64,000 bases of DNA from Sagittula marina (GTDB lineage Bacteria > Pseudomonadota > Alphaproteobacteria > Rhodobacterales > Rhodobacteraceae). The stretch lies in assembly GCF_014196795.1 (NCBI RefSeq), contig NZ_JACIEJ010000014.1, positions 50,520 through 114,519 of the forward strand, read 5' to 3'. Each line of letters opens with the position of its first letter. The stretch's first letter is position 1. Below the pieces are notes generated by a model that did no database searches, had not been told where the DNA came from, and worked only from the letters and a program-made list of their open reading frames with translations. A program made the position numbers and the translations under genes. Shown in pieces: positions 18,174 to 26,463 of this stretch.

Positions 18174-20041
18174 TGACGGATCAAGTTCCTCAGAGAAACC
18201 GATCGTTCGATTCATTTAATGCGCGCTTCCTGACTTCTGAAGAGGTGGCGGCAACTTTCATTCCGCCGAAGCAGTACAATGAACTTCTTTCGGTTGGGCA
18301 CAGTGTTCTCTTTGGCCCAAGAGGTAGCGGAAAGACGACTCTTCTAAAGATGCTCCAATTGAGGTCGTTGGCGTCTTGGAGGCATCAATCCGCAACTAGT
18401 GTCAGAAGAAGCTTGGGATTTCACTCCATCTTCCTCGGGACAGACGTTCTATGGGGCTCCCAACTTGAAGCAATATGCAATCGAATTACCGACGTACATA
18501 GAAGCGATCAAATCCGACGGACTTCTTTTCGTATTCACCTGAGTCTTGCTGTCCTGAAGGCGCTAGAAGAAGCAAGCGATGATATTGTCCTCCAGTGCCC
18601 TGACCTTCAGCATCTTGCAATCCAACCAACGCAGCAGAGTCAACGAAGCCTAGCCAATGCCCTGGCGTCGATCTGGAACATTGATGGCGGAGCAACGTCT
18701 ATACTCGGGCTCCGACATTCACTTCGGCGTCAGCTAACTCAACTTCAGATATCCATAGACAAAATCATTGAGGACCCCTCTTCGGATATTCCTGACTTCG
18801 CAAGACTTCACCCGATGCAGCCGGTACTTCTTGGTATTGAGACTATCAATGAAGCACTTAATCTGGGGAGCCGAAAGTGGGCGATTCTTTGTGATGAGCT
18901 GGAGATAGCGCCAGACTTGATAAGGAATGACCTGTTTTCTCTATTGCGAAGTACTTCGCATGACGTTTTGTTTAAGTTTTCGCTGTTCCCCTATACGTCT
19001 GATTTGGAGGAAGTTATCAAGGGTGATGCTCCTGGTAGCAACAACGATTTTCAACCTTTAAACCTAAGCTATCCGCATAAAGAAGCCGCCTACCCATTCT
19101 GTGAAGAGTTGTTTCGTGGAATGGTCGAGCGAGTCTTGCCTGAGCACGAGGGTGATCCTGTAAGCTTACTTGGGGAGGGGTGGTTCGACGGTGGGAGAAG
19201 TTCGCGGCAGAGCTCCTTGAATGCATACTCCGTGCCTCACGGAAAGAATTTTTTGAAGGCGCAAAGTCTCGCCAGAAAGGATCAGAGCTTCACTCGTTGG
19301 CTTAAGAGGAAGAAGATCGTCCTTAGGCAGCTAGACGGAGCACCCGAGGACAGCCAGGCGCAGTTTAGAAAAGGAATGCCATTTATTCTTACGCGAGAGG
19401 AATTTCTAGCGGACGATGGCAGTTTTCGCAGTCGAAAAGCTTCGACACTCTACACTGGCGCATACTCACTCTTCTCGTTTACTGAGGGCAATCCAAGGAT
19501 CTTCATAAATTTGATGAAGCCGCTTCTCGAACAGATTGCATCGAATGGCGGTACCGTAGGGGCGACCTCACAGGCGCGCTCACTTGATGCGACCATGCAC
19601 CGCTACAAGGCAAGTCTTTCTGCAATTCCTACGACAGGATACAAGGACATACAGTCGATTATGCAGCTCGTAGACGTCGTTGGTACATATCTTCAGAGAG
19701 AGCAACTCGTATCTGATTTTTCTCCAGAACCTCCCACTACGGTGATAGTCGATAATGTCGATGGTGCGCTGATAAACTTGGTTGGTCGGGCCGTTAATTC
19801 TGGCGTTTTCATACTCATGCCCCCAGAACGTGGAGCCGATCCAAAGTTGATATCTGAAAAGAACGCTCTGAACGGGGCAAGGCTGCGCCTCTCTTATACG
19901 CTTGCACCGTCGTACAAACTTCCTCTTATTTCTGGACGCACCGTCCCTTTGTCCAAGATAATCCATACGCGGAATGCCGCAAAAAGGAGAAGGCCGGAGA
20001 TGGTAGGGCAGTTTACGCTGCCATTTGAGGTGGACGAATGA
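18173..20041 (+). CDS. P-loop ATPase of unknown system
   Basis: A 622-residue ATPase with Walker A GPRGSGKTT at residues 48-56 and a Walker B-like WAILCDELEIAP near residue 240. The N-terminal FNARFLTSEEVAATFIPP segment followed immediately by the P-loop resembles ORC/Cdc6- or STAND-like ATPases seen in defence islands. No nuclease or membrane domain is recognised. Its start overlaps the phosphoesterase stop and its stop overlaps the next gene by 4 bases, so translation of three proteins is coupled. The DNA is AT-rich compared with the core genes, pointing to transfer. Confidence 0.78.
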   Translation: MTDQVPQRNRSFDSFNARFLTSEEVAATFIPPKQYNELLSVGHSVLFGPRGSGKTTLLKMLQLRSLASWRHQSATSVRRSLGFHSIFLGTDVLWGSQLEAICNRITDVHRSDQIRRTSFRIHLSLAVLKALEEASDDIVLQCPDLQHLAIQPTQQSQRSLANALASIWNIDGGATSILGLRHSLRRQLTQLQISIDKIIEDPSSDIPDFARLHPMQPVLLGIETINEALNLGSRKWAILCDELEIAPDLIRNDLFSLLRSTSHDVLFKFSLFPYTSDLEEVIKGDAPGSNNDFQPLNLSYPHKEAAYPFCEELFRGMVERVLPEHEGDPVSLLGEGWFDGGRSSRQSSLNAYSVPHGKNFLKAQSLARKDQSFTRWLKRKKIVLRQLDGAPEDSQAQFRKGMPFILTREEFLADDGSFRSRKASTLYTGAYSLFSFTEGNPRIFINLMKPLLEQIASNGGTVGATSQARSLDATMHRYKASLSAIPTTGYKDIQSIMQLVDVVGTYLQREQLVSDFSPEPPTTVIVDNVDGALINLVGRAVNSGVFILMPPERGADPKLISEKNALNGARLRLSYTLAPSYKLPLISGRTVPLSKIIHTRNAAKRRRPEMVGQFTLPFEVDE

Positions 20042-20955
20042 ACTGGGAGGAACGGTCGGCAAAGGCCTGCGATCTATTCATAGGTGTTTGCGGTTACGAA
20101 TCGCGATCCACTTTCGTCTATTCGGAGATGGTTGGTGGAGCGTCCAGCTATTTGTTCCTAAGATTTCCATCGTCGGGAATTCTATCGTTCGACAGCAATG
20201 AAGCGTTGCTGTCGGCACGGAGCGATGTAACTTTTCTGGATGTCGCCTCGGAACTTTGGATAGCGGAAGTCGAGAGGCACATTTCCGATACTCTCGCAGC
20301 CGATCCGGATAGGACGACTATTGATGTCATTTTTGATGTATCATCGGCTTCGAGAAAGATAATTTCTCAAGTTCTCACTTTGGTAAAGAAGAAGTTCTCG
20401 AAGAGAACGTCGTTGACGTGTGTTTATGCGGTTGCCGAATTTTATGACCCCCCAAACTCGGAAATTCCAAGTCACATTTCGGAGCCAATCGTTGGTGACC
20501 TAGCTGGGTGGTCAGATGATTTGTCAAAGCCGCCTTGCGCTGTGGTTGGACTAGGTTTCGAACCTGGGCGGGCCCTCGGTTGCCTTGACTATTTGGAGAT
20601 TCCAGAAGCTCGACTCTTCTTCCCGCATGGGCCGGATGCCCGATTTGTTGCGGCGGTTGAGAAGGCAAATGGTAGATTGGTTGCCGAGATTGGTAGCAGA
20701 TTCGTTTTGCCGTATTCGGTCAATAGTCCAAACGACACCCTAATTAAACTTCTCTCGTTGATTACTGGGTTGGAGGCAGATTTCCGGCCGATCATTATTC
20801 CATTTGGGCCAAAAATATTCGCCACCGTGGCGATAGTTGCTGCTATTCAAAGGAGCCCTAATATCTGTGTTTGGCGAGCTTCATCGGGCGGGCTGGGAGA
20901 GTTACATGACTCAGTTGCGCAAGGGTCAGTGTGCTGCCTGACTATTGAGCTCTAG
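20038..20955 (+). CDS. Unknown protein, last gene of the methylase-ATPase operon
   Basis: A 305-residue protein that I cannot assign to a family. It opens with DLFIGVCGYESRSTFV, a GYExR-type motif, and has alternating hydrophobic strands and helices (TIDVIFDVSSASRKIISQVL; VGLGFEPGRALGCLDYL) like a Rossmann fold. Glycine and aspartate placements such as FEPGR and FPHGPDAR may mark a nucleotide or phosphate pocket. It overlaps the ATPase stop by 4 bases (ATGA) and closes the operon. By position it could be the effector or sensor of the module; this is speculation. Confidence 0.72.
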   Translation: MNWEERSAKACDLFIGVCGYESRSTFVYSEMVGGASSYLFLRFPSSGILSFDSNEALLSARSDVTFLDVASELWIAEVERHISDTLAADPDRTTIDVIFDVSSASRKIISQVLTLVKKKFSKRTSLTCVYAVAEFYDPPNSEIPSHISEPIVGDLAGWSDDLSKPPCAVVGLGFEPGRALGCLDYLEIPEARLFFPHGPDARFVAAVEKANGRLVAEIGSRFVLPYSVNSPNDTLIKLLSLITGLEADFRPIIIPFGPKIFATVAIVAAIQRSPNICVWRASSGGLGELHDSVAQGSVCCLTIEL

Positions 20956-21120
20956 AGCGGATATGCATCTATTAGTGGAGATACGCGCAATGGATATGTC
21001 TTGCGAAATATCAAGGTGGATCAGGCACATGGTTTCTGAAGCTATGCTAGAGAAAATTGGCAAGCCGACGCGATAGGTGCTTCAGGCATCTTCTGCTGTA
21101 TCGAGATGGATGTGGGTATA

Positions 21121-21588
21121 TCACTTCTGGAAGTTGCGGCTGCACAGGTATTGGTCCCTCCAACTATCACGCTGTTGCTGAAGTTTAATATTCGCCATAG
21201 TAATTGTTGCACGCCGGGCTCGTTCTGGGTCCTCGGCTCCAACTGGCACTTCCCTTAGACGTCCGAGCCGATACCAGCGCGAGATTGAACGCAGCCAGCC
21301 TTCTTCCCTATCGAAGTCATAGCTGTAACCAAGCACTGGCGAGGTCGTGACCCAAGGGTCGTCAATCGTGGGGTGCCCGTGAACGTCTCCGTCGGCCCGT
21401 ACGACATCTCCGTCGCGCCAGATCAGGAACCAGTTATCGATCACCGGGGCGTCCGGAAGATCATCTGGTTGAGGGCCGGCTTCTGCCTCGTCGAGAGCAG
21501 CCAGTAAGTCTTCTCCATTGATATAGCGCATAAGCTCAAATCCTCTGTTCTGTGCGCCATCGACGTTATCGATAGCACAAAGCGTCAC
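21121..21588 (-). CDS. Hypothetical protein, DUF6634-like
   Basis: A 155-residue protein. The pattern DNWFLIWRDGDVVRADGDVHGHP, then TTSPVLGYSYD and GWLRSISRWYRLG, resembles the DUF6634 family of short proteins found on rhodobacterial mobile elements; I recognise the pattern but not a function. The GTG start at 21588 overlaps the upstream gene's stop (GTGA), so it is the last of three coupled genes. An internal ATG 19 codons later is an alternative start. Confidence 0.65.
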   Translation of the reverse strand: MTLCAIDNVDGAQNRGFELMRYINGEDLLAALDEAEAGPQPDDLPDAPVIDNWFLIWRDGDVVRADGDVHGHPTIDDPWVTTSPVLGYSYDFDREEGWLRSISRWYRLGRLREVPVGAEDPERARRATITMANIKLQQQRDSWRDQYLCSRNFQK

Positions 21589-22001
21589 TCGAAAATTTCT
21601 CCGAGGGGGACGTCCCCCGCTGGTCCGCAGTCGTAGGCGAGCAGCTTGAGCAAGACGACGTCCTGAACTAACCCAAGCTCATCTGATTGCAGCCCTGGCT
21701 TACGTACGAAGAGGTCCCAAAGGCCATCGGGACGCGCCGACAACCGGAAGACCTTTCCTCGTGCTTCATCGGTGAATGTGATTTGCATCGCCACTTCATC
21801 CACCTCGACCTCGGTGAAGACCTCACAGTGCTGGTGGATGGGGGGCATGGCCTGCCAAAATTTCTGCATAGTCTCTGCAGCCGTTCCGGGGGAGCCATCT
21901 TCCCATCGGGCTTGGTCCACGAGCATCAGAGTGCTGCCGAATAGCTCGCGGTACATGTGTTCCACTTGGATGGGCTCTGCCCAGTCTGCCATGCGAGTCA
22001 T
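21585..22001 (-). CDS. Hypothetical protein, middle gene of a three-gene operon
   Basis: A 138-residue acidic protein without recognisable motif. It overlaps its upstream neighbour by 4 bases (ATGA) and its downstream neighbour by 4 bases (GTGA). The strict overlaps suggest the three products work together. No signal peptide or membrane segment is seen. Confidence 0.65.
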   Translation of the reverse strand: MTRMADWAEPIQVEHMYRELFGSTLMLVDQARWEDGSPGTAAETMQKFWQAMPPIHQHCEVFTEVEVDEVAMQITFTDEARGKVFRLSARPDGLWDLFVRKPGLQSDELGLVQDVVLLKLLAYDCGPAGDVPLGEIFE

Positions 22002-22876
22002 AGGTCCATATCCGATTGCGAGGTGGGGGATGAGAGTGCTTCCATGATCTGGCCATCGGTCTCTGCTTGGTGCAAGCGCGCCAACTCGTAGTCCTTCAGC
22101 GCGAACTTGATGGTGCTGATCTCCGGGCCGCCCTGATACGTGATCTCATAGGTCGCGACGCAGTCCGGCATGATCGCATCTTCGGCGACGCGCGGAGACT
22201 TGAAGGCGTACTCAACGGCGGCGTTGAACGGTCCACCAGCTGCGCAGGTGCGAAATTGGCGCTCGCTGGTACGATTTCCGCCAAGGTCCTCAATGAATGT
22301 CTGCACCGGCTGGCCGCCGAGGTCCGTGATGAAGCCATCGGTTCCCCAAGCGTAGATGAGGGTCATCGACTGCCCCTGCATCTCCACCATGGACGGTAGC
22401 CCGTAAAGGTCTTCCATCTGAGCTCTCAGCGCAGCAGGCTCAGGGGCCTTCTCAGTCGGTACCTTCAGCACCCGGAACAGTGCCAGTGGACGTTTTCCGA
22501 AGGCTTCAGTGGCCAGAAACGCCGTTATGTGGTCTTGCGGCGCGTTAGCAAGACGCCCCTGCATGCCGATGTCGCCGATCTCACGGGTCGCTTCATAGCG
22601 TAGGTCAAAGGCCTTTCCCTGTGGCGACTGAATGCGCAGGCGGCGTTCTGTCTGCGTCGGCGCTGCCTCCGACCGCTCATTGAAAAGTGCAGTCAGATCA
22701 TCGACCGGATCACCCGGCTGCAGGCCTAGAAGCTTGTAAGGGTAAGGCCGCGCCACGATCCCGCCGACCTCCTGTAAGTTGTCGGCGGTAGCCGTCCCGC
22801 TTTCGGCACCAATTAACACGATGGCGGAAAGCGCCATCGACGACACGCGACAAGAGCCGAACAGAACTGAATTCAT
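21998..22876 (-). CDS. Exported hypothetical protein, first gene of a three-gene operon
   Basis: A 292-residue protein starting MNSVLFGSCRVSSMALSAIV, with a hydrophobic stretch and a plausible signal-peptidase site after GTATA, so it is probably periplasmic. The mature part has no motif I know. A longer frame runs upstream to 22990 but crosses the palindromic operator and the divergent gene's start, so the ATG at 22876 is preferred. It is divergent from a small HTH gene. Confidence 0.68.
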   Translation of the reverse strand: MNSVLFGSCRVSSMALSAIVLIGAESGTATADNLQEVGGIVARPYPYKLLGLQPGDPVDDLTALFNERSEAAPTQTERRLRIQSPQGKAFDLRYEATREIGDIGMQGRLANAPQDHITAFLATEAFGKRPLALFRVLKVPTEKAPEPAALRAQMEDLYGLPSMVEMQGQSMTLIYAWGTDGFITDLGGQPVQTFIEDLGGNRTSERQFRTCAAGGPFNAAVEYAFKSPRVAEDAIMPDCVATYEITYQGGPEISTIKFALKDYELARLHQAETDGQIMEALSSPTSQSDMDL

Positions 22877-22891
22877 CTCAATATCTCCAAG

Positions 22892-22908
22892 TATCCCATA
22901 ATGGGATA
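22892..22908. promoter_or_regulatory. Perfect palindromic operator
   Basis: TATCCCA-TAA-TGGGATA is a 7+3+7 perfect palindrome in the gap between the exported-protein operon and the divergent HTH gene. Its TATCC...GGATA arms resemble the HipB operator pattern, although the spacer is 7 rather than 8 bases. The adjacent HTH protein is the obvious candidate ligand. Confidence 0.7.
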
Positions 22909-22960
22909 ATACCAAAACAGGATTACGCGGCAAGGGTATGACCCTTTCGGAGAGCGGCGA

Positions 22961-23233
22961 TTGGCGCGTAGTCTCAGAACACCGGGGCATCTGGCGCTGC
23001 TTGACGCGCTAACGGATGCCCGCAAGGCGGCTGGAATGACCCAGCAGCAACTCGCAGAACGCATGAAGCGACCCCAGTCGTTTGTCGCGAAAGTGGAAGG
23101 TGGTGAGCGGCGCCTGGACGTCGTTGAGTTCGCCGAGTGGACCATCGCCCTAGGGGTCCATTACGGCGACTTGCTTGAGCCCGTGCTGCGCTCCGTCGGC
23201 ATTGAAGCAGCCGATACCACAAACCGAGCGTGA
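22961..23233 (+). CDS. Small XRE-type HTH protein
   Basis: A 90-residue protein consisting almost entirely of an HTH_3 domain: DARKAAGMTQQQLAERMKRP then SFVAKVEGGERRLDVVEFAE. It starts with TTG at 22961, preceded by GGAG. It is divergent from the three-gene operon across a perfect palindrome and probably autoregulates and represses that operon. Small HTH proteins of this kind also act as antitoxins (HipB-like), but no HipA-type kinase is present. Confidence 0.82.
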   Translation: MARSLRTPGHLALLDALTDARKAAGMTQQQLAERMKRPQSFVAKVEGGERRLDVVEFAEWTIALGVHYGDLLEPVLRSVGIEAADTTNRA

Positions 23234-23253
23234 TCAATGCGCTTCAGTAATAA

Positions 23254-23622
23254 CTACCAGATTTCAATAACCGTGCCCCATGCCACGCCAAAGACGATTA
23301 CGCAACTTAACATTGCGCTTCCGATTAGTATTCCGAAGCCAAGTAGTCTGTGTCTACGCAAGAGTGCCCTACTTTCTACTTCCAGGGCGGCAAAGTTATC
23401 CTCAAGCTTCGCTTGCCGCTTTTCCGCCGCAACAACCCTTCGGCCGGTGACCTGCATGACGCCCCCGATCCGATTTGCCTCAGCCGCCACCTCCTTGCGG
23501 AAGGCCGTCATCTGCCGCTCGAGCTCAGCCTGCATCTCCGCCAGCTCTGCCTCCGTCTTCCGGATCGAGTCGCTTCGTCGGGCACGAAACTCCTCGATCC
23601 GGGCGTCCAGCTCTCGGGTCAT
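23254..23622 (-). CDS. Coiled-coil membrane protein coupled to the relaxase
   Basis: A 122-residue protein: a long charged coiled coil (about residues 1-80; ELDARIEEFRARRSDSIRKT and similar) and one C-terminal membrane helix (FGILIGSAMLSCVIVFGVAW). The ATG at 23622 overlaps the relaxase stop by 4 bases. A longer upstream frame exists but lies within the relaxase gene. Position and architecture suggest an accessory mobilisation protein, perhaps linking the relaxosome to the membrane. Confidence 0.7.
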   Translation of the reverse strand: MTRELDARIEEFRARRSDSIRKTEAELAEMQAELERQMTAFRKEVAAEANRIGGVMQVTGRRVVAAEKRQAKLEDNFAALEVESRALLRRHRLLGFGILIGSAMLSCVIVFGVAWGTVIEIW

Positions 23623-25058
23623 GGTTCGATCCCCTTCTCTGACTGGTGTTGCGGATCGCGCCCAGCTGGGGGCTGATCCTCCACCAGGTCGTTCAACGCA
23701 GCCTCCGCCGCAGCCGGTTTCAGGTAGCGCTTGATCAGCTCCCAACAGCGGGAGACGATTTGAAGGATGCGATCCAGAGAGCTCGCGACATCCAGCTCTC
23801 CGACCCGACGCTTCAGGCGTTCATCGTGGATGGTCCAGCCTTCCCCCGTTGGCGCCGGTACGACTTCACCGGTCAGCACGCCGATCATCAACTTGCGGGC
23901 CAGCTCGAAGGCCTCCCGCACCCCGTCCCGGCGGTAGGAATCGGCCTGGGACCGGACCTCTTCCATCTTGCGCTCGGCGTCGAGCCGCACCTGCCGGGCC
24001 TTTCGCTTGGCGTCGAGGAGGTAGGCGTCGGCCACCGCGGTATCTTCCTCGGCCTTCTTCTGGGCACGGTTTTCCAGCCTTGTTGCCTCCGCCTCCGCAG
24101 TGGCCAGCCTGGCCACCGCCGCCTCCCGATCGCGGCGGGCCGCCTCGAGCAGCGCGTCGCTCTCGGTTGAAGCTCTCTGTCGCTTCGCCGCAGTCTCTGC
24201 ATCCAGGAGGGCGGCGTGCTCCAGCTGCTCCGCCAGCCGGGCCGTGATCTCCTCTTCGGTGGCAGAGAGCTCCTCCTCGTGGATCGCCAGCGCCGAGACG
24301 CGATTCTCCATCTCCCGCAGCAGCAGCGCATCCTGCTCCGCAGCCGCCTTGCGCGCGCGCCACTCCGCCCGGGACAGCCTTTCCCGCTTCGGACCCAGCC
24401 GGGTCAGGGCGGCGGCGATGCCGACCTCGCGGTGGTACTCGTCCTGAAGCTCCCGCGCCCGGGCCTTGTAGGCCTTGTTCCCGAGATTCACCGCGGCCTT
24501 TGCGTCGTGGCCGGCCTCGCGGGCGGCGGCTTCGACTTCGGTCTTCGCGGCCCAGGCTGGGTTCAGATCGCGGGCCGAGCAGGTGGGATCATCTGCCGGC
24601 AGGACGAAGGCGTGCAGATGCGGGTGCTCTTCGTCGAGGTGCTCGACCACGCCCATCAGCTTGTCGCCGAACATCCGCCGGAAATGGGCGAGGTTGTACT
24701 CGACCCAGGTCTCGTATTTCCGCCGGGCTTCCGCGTCCGCCTCGACCTGGCTGGACAGGAGCGGATGCGAGGCCACGCAGGTCAGCAGCGTGTGGCGGTC
24801 TTTGCGGATGCCGCGCTCCCTGGTCGAGCCATCGGCCAGCGTCACGGAAATCCGCCCGGCCGCCACCATGGCGTCATGGCGCTCCTTGATCCGCGCCGGG
24901 TGCAGACCCGCGACGACGCGTGGCGGACGAGGGGCAGGAACGTGGGTGGAAAACCGGGGGACACGGGCCGCTTCGGCCAGCACCTGCTCGACCGATTGGC
25001 CGGCGGGGTTGGCCTTGCGCGAAAAGCTCTGGAGGTGGAAGAACTGGGGGCCGCTCAT
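23619..25058 (-). CDS. mob: Mob_Pre-type relaxase
   Basis: A plasmid-recombination/mobilisation relaxase of about 479 residues. The N-terminus MSGPQFFHLQSFSRKANPAG and the metal-binding HLDEEHPHLHAFVLP (the H-x-D-E-x2-P-H-x-H signature, around residue 150) define the Mob_Pre family. The C-terminal half is an extended coiled coil rich in Glu, Ala and Arg. GGAGG lies upstream of the ATG at 25058; the longer frame to 25352 has no such site. It should nick at an oriT, probably just upstream, making the island mobilisable by a helper conjugative element since no type IV secretion genes are present. Confidence 0.85.
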   Translation of the reverse strand: MSGPQFFHLQSFSRKANPAGQSVEQVLAEAARVPRFSTHVPAPRPPRVVAGLHPARIKERHDAMVAAGRISVTLADGSTRERGIRKDRHTLLTCVASHPLLSSQVEADAEARRKYETWVEYNLAHFRRMFGDKLMGVVEHLDEEHPHLHAFVLPADDPTCSARDLNPAWAAKTEVEAAAREAGHDAKAAVNLGNKAYKARARELQDEYHREVGIAAALTRLGPKRERLSRAEWRARKAAAEQDALLLREMENRVSALAIHEEELSATEEEITARLAEQLEHAALLDAETAAKRQRASTESDALLEAARRDREAAVARLATAEAEATRLENRAQKKAEEDTAVADAYLLDAKRKARQVRLDAERKMEEVRSQADSYRRDGVREAFELARKLMIGVLTGEVVPAPTGEGWTIHDERLKRRVGELDVASSLDRILQIVSRCWELIKRYLKPAAAEAALNDLVEDQPPAGRDPQHQSEKGIEP

Positions 25059-25103
25059 GCTGTGACCTCCGTTCCCCGAGAAACGCAATATGGACCGACT
25101 ATT

Positions 25104-25120
25104 GTGTTGGCAAGCAACAC
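25104..25120. other. Candidate oriT hairpin upstream of the relaxase
   Basis: GTGTTG-GCAAG-CAACAC is a 6-bp inverted repeat with a 5-base loop, 46 bases before the relaxase start. Relaxases of this class usually nick at a hairpin in this position. The sequence itself is not one I recognise, so this rests on position and symmetry. Confidence 0.35.
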
Positions 25121-25332
25121 GTCGGGCAAGGCGCTGCGCCCCTGCACCCAGCCAGGCGGCTGTGCCGCCGATCCGTCCCGGATCGAAGCCGCCCATGGCG
25201 GCTGCAAAAGCCTTCCTCCGCCAGCCATGGGGGTGGCGCGTCGGCAGGCTTTCGGGGGGTGTCCCGGGAGCGCGGACCGCCCTGGCGCGGGGGCCGTTGG
25301 CCAGCCGAGGACCGGGATCATGCCGGGTCTGG

Positions 25333-26196
25333 TCATCGCAGGAACCCCGCAACCTGGGCCTCTTCCCGCGTGATCAGCCCGCGCCGCACCGCCTGGAAAA
25401 CCCTGTCCTCCGGCAGGTGCCGGTACATCCAATCCTTCCGGTCGCGGATGGCATCGGCGGCGTCGCTGAGCTGTCTCTCGGCGATCTCTTGCGGCCTGTG
25501 CGCCTCGGCCCTGGCCGCCGCGACGAAGGGCCGCCATTTCCCCAGCCTGAACCAGTTGTCCGAGAAGCTGACCTTCGATCGGGTGTGCCCGGCCGAGTGC
25601 TTGGCGTAGGCCTTCACCGCCGTCAGCAGTTCGGCCGCCGTCACCTCGGACAGCGCATCCCGGGCCAGCCTGAGCGAGGTCGGCCGGTCCCGGCGCCGGT
25701 CCTCGGGATAGGCTTCCCAGATCTTGCCCAGATCCTCCTCCCCCGGCTCCTGCGCGCGCGTAGGAGGTTTAGGGGTTGTTTTAGGATTGTTTGGGGTCCC
25801 CTGAGGACCCCGTACCCCGTCCTCAGGGGACCCGGTACCGGGGTCAGGACGCACCCCGTCCTCTGAGGACCCCGTCTGCGCGGGGGGCCTTGCCGGGGCC
25901 CCAATCAGCTCCAATTGCGCCACGACATCCATGTCGATCCGGTAGACGACGGTGAAGCCGTTCTTGCAGGGCCGGTGCTGTCCGGTCTGGACCAGGATGC
26001 CCTCGCGGAGAAACTCCGAGATGGTCCGCTTGACGCTGGTCTCGCTAAGCTCCGTGTGGCGCTGGACGAACCCCTTGGAGCACCAGATGCCCGAGCCGTC
26101 GTCGCTGGCCTTGTTGGCCAGGAACATGATGATCTGCTTGCGGACGGCACTGCCGAAACGGCGCTCATGACAATGGGCCTCTACGACGTAGCTCAT
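25333..26196 (-). CDS. Winged-helix replication-type protein
   Basis: A 287-residue protein. The N-terminal 100 residues form a helix-turn-helix of the kind found in replication initiators and phage O-like proteins: VRKQIIMFLANKASDDGSG, then SETSVKRTISEFLREGIL. A low-complexity Pro/Gly linker with the repeated SPEDGVR/SSEDGVR follows, then a helical C-terminal domain (about 160-287). In mobilisable islands such proteins are often encoded upstream of the relaxase. Two near-identical 18-bp repeats lie upstream and may be its binding sites. The function is inferred from domain type and context. Confidence 0.65.
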   Translation of the reverse strand: MSYVVEAHCHERRFGSAVRKQIIMFLANKASDDGSGIWCSKGFVQRHTELSETSVKRTISEFLREGILVQTGQHRPCKNGFTVVYRIDMDVVAQLELIGAPARPPAQTGSSEDGVRPDPGTGSPEDGVRGPQGTPNNPKTTPKPPTRAQEPGEEDLGKIWEAYPEDRRRDRPTSLRLARDALSEVTAAELLTAVKAYAKHSAGHTRSKVSFSDNWFRLGKWRPFVAAARAEAHRPQEIAERQLSDAADAIRDRKDWMYRHLPEDRVFQAVRRGLITREEAQVAGFLR

Positions 26197-26340
26197 GGCC
26201 GGTCCTCCGTGAGGCTTGCGCCAGTGGCGGAGGGGGCGTAGGCTGTTGGTGTCGAGAGACTTTCTTTGTTGTCGGGTGGAGTGCCAGCTCCCCCGGCAAT
26301 TTTGTTTGGGGCTCCGGAGACCGCTGGACGGTTCGTCAGG

Positions 26341-26415
26341 CCTTGAATTTCGTCAACGAAATCAAAGGGGCTGTTATGGGGGTTCGCCAGCGCAACCCCT
26401 TGATTTTCAACAACG
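26341..26415. repeat. Iteron-like repeats upstream of the replication-type gene
   Basis: CCTTGAATTTCGTCAACG (26341-26358) and CCTTGATTTTCAACAACG (26398-26415) match at 15 of 18 positions in the same orientation. The first also forms an inverted repeat (ATTTCGT-CA-ACGAAAT). They lie 145-220 bases before the start of the winged-helix gene, a plausible origin or operator. Confidence 0.4.
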
Positions 26416-26422
26416 CGCAGAC

Positions 26423-26439
26423 TCCTGCCGGGGTCACCA
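26423..26439 (+). repeat. Candidate attR of the tRNA-Arg island
   Basis: TCCTGCCGGGGTCACCA repeats the 3' end of tRNA-Arg(CCT) at 13650-13666 with one mismatch (16 of 17). It lies just beyond the last island backbone gene and would define a 12.8-kb element. The Tn7-like tniQ region starts within a few tens of bases to its right. Confidence 0.62.
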
Positions 26440-26463
26440 AAAACACCTGATGTTGTTGTTGTT

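Noticed and set aside
24216..25373. Long plus-strand frame opposite the relaxase
   Set aside because: The relaxase on the other strand has clear catalytic motifs; this frame has none.
25790..25880. GGGGTCC/GGACCCC palindromes inside the replication-type gene
   Set aside because: They encode the repeated SPEDGVR/SSEDGVR linker and are explained by codon choice in a low-complexity segment.
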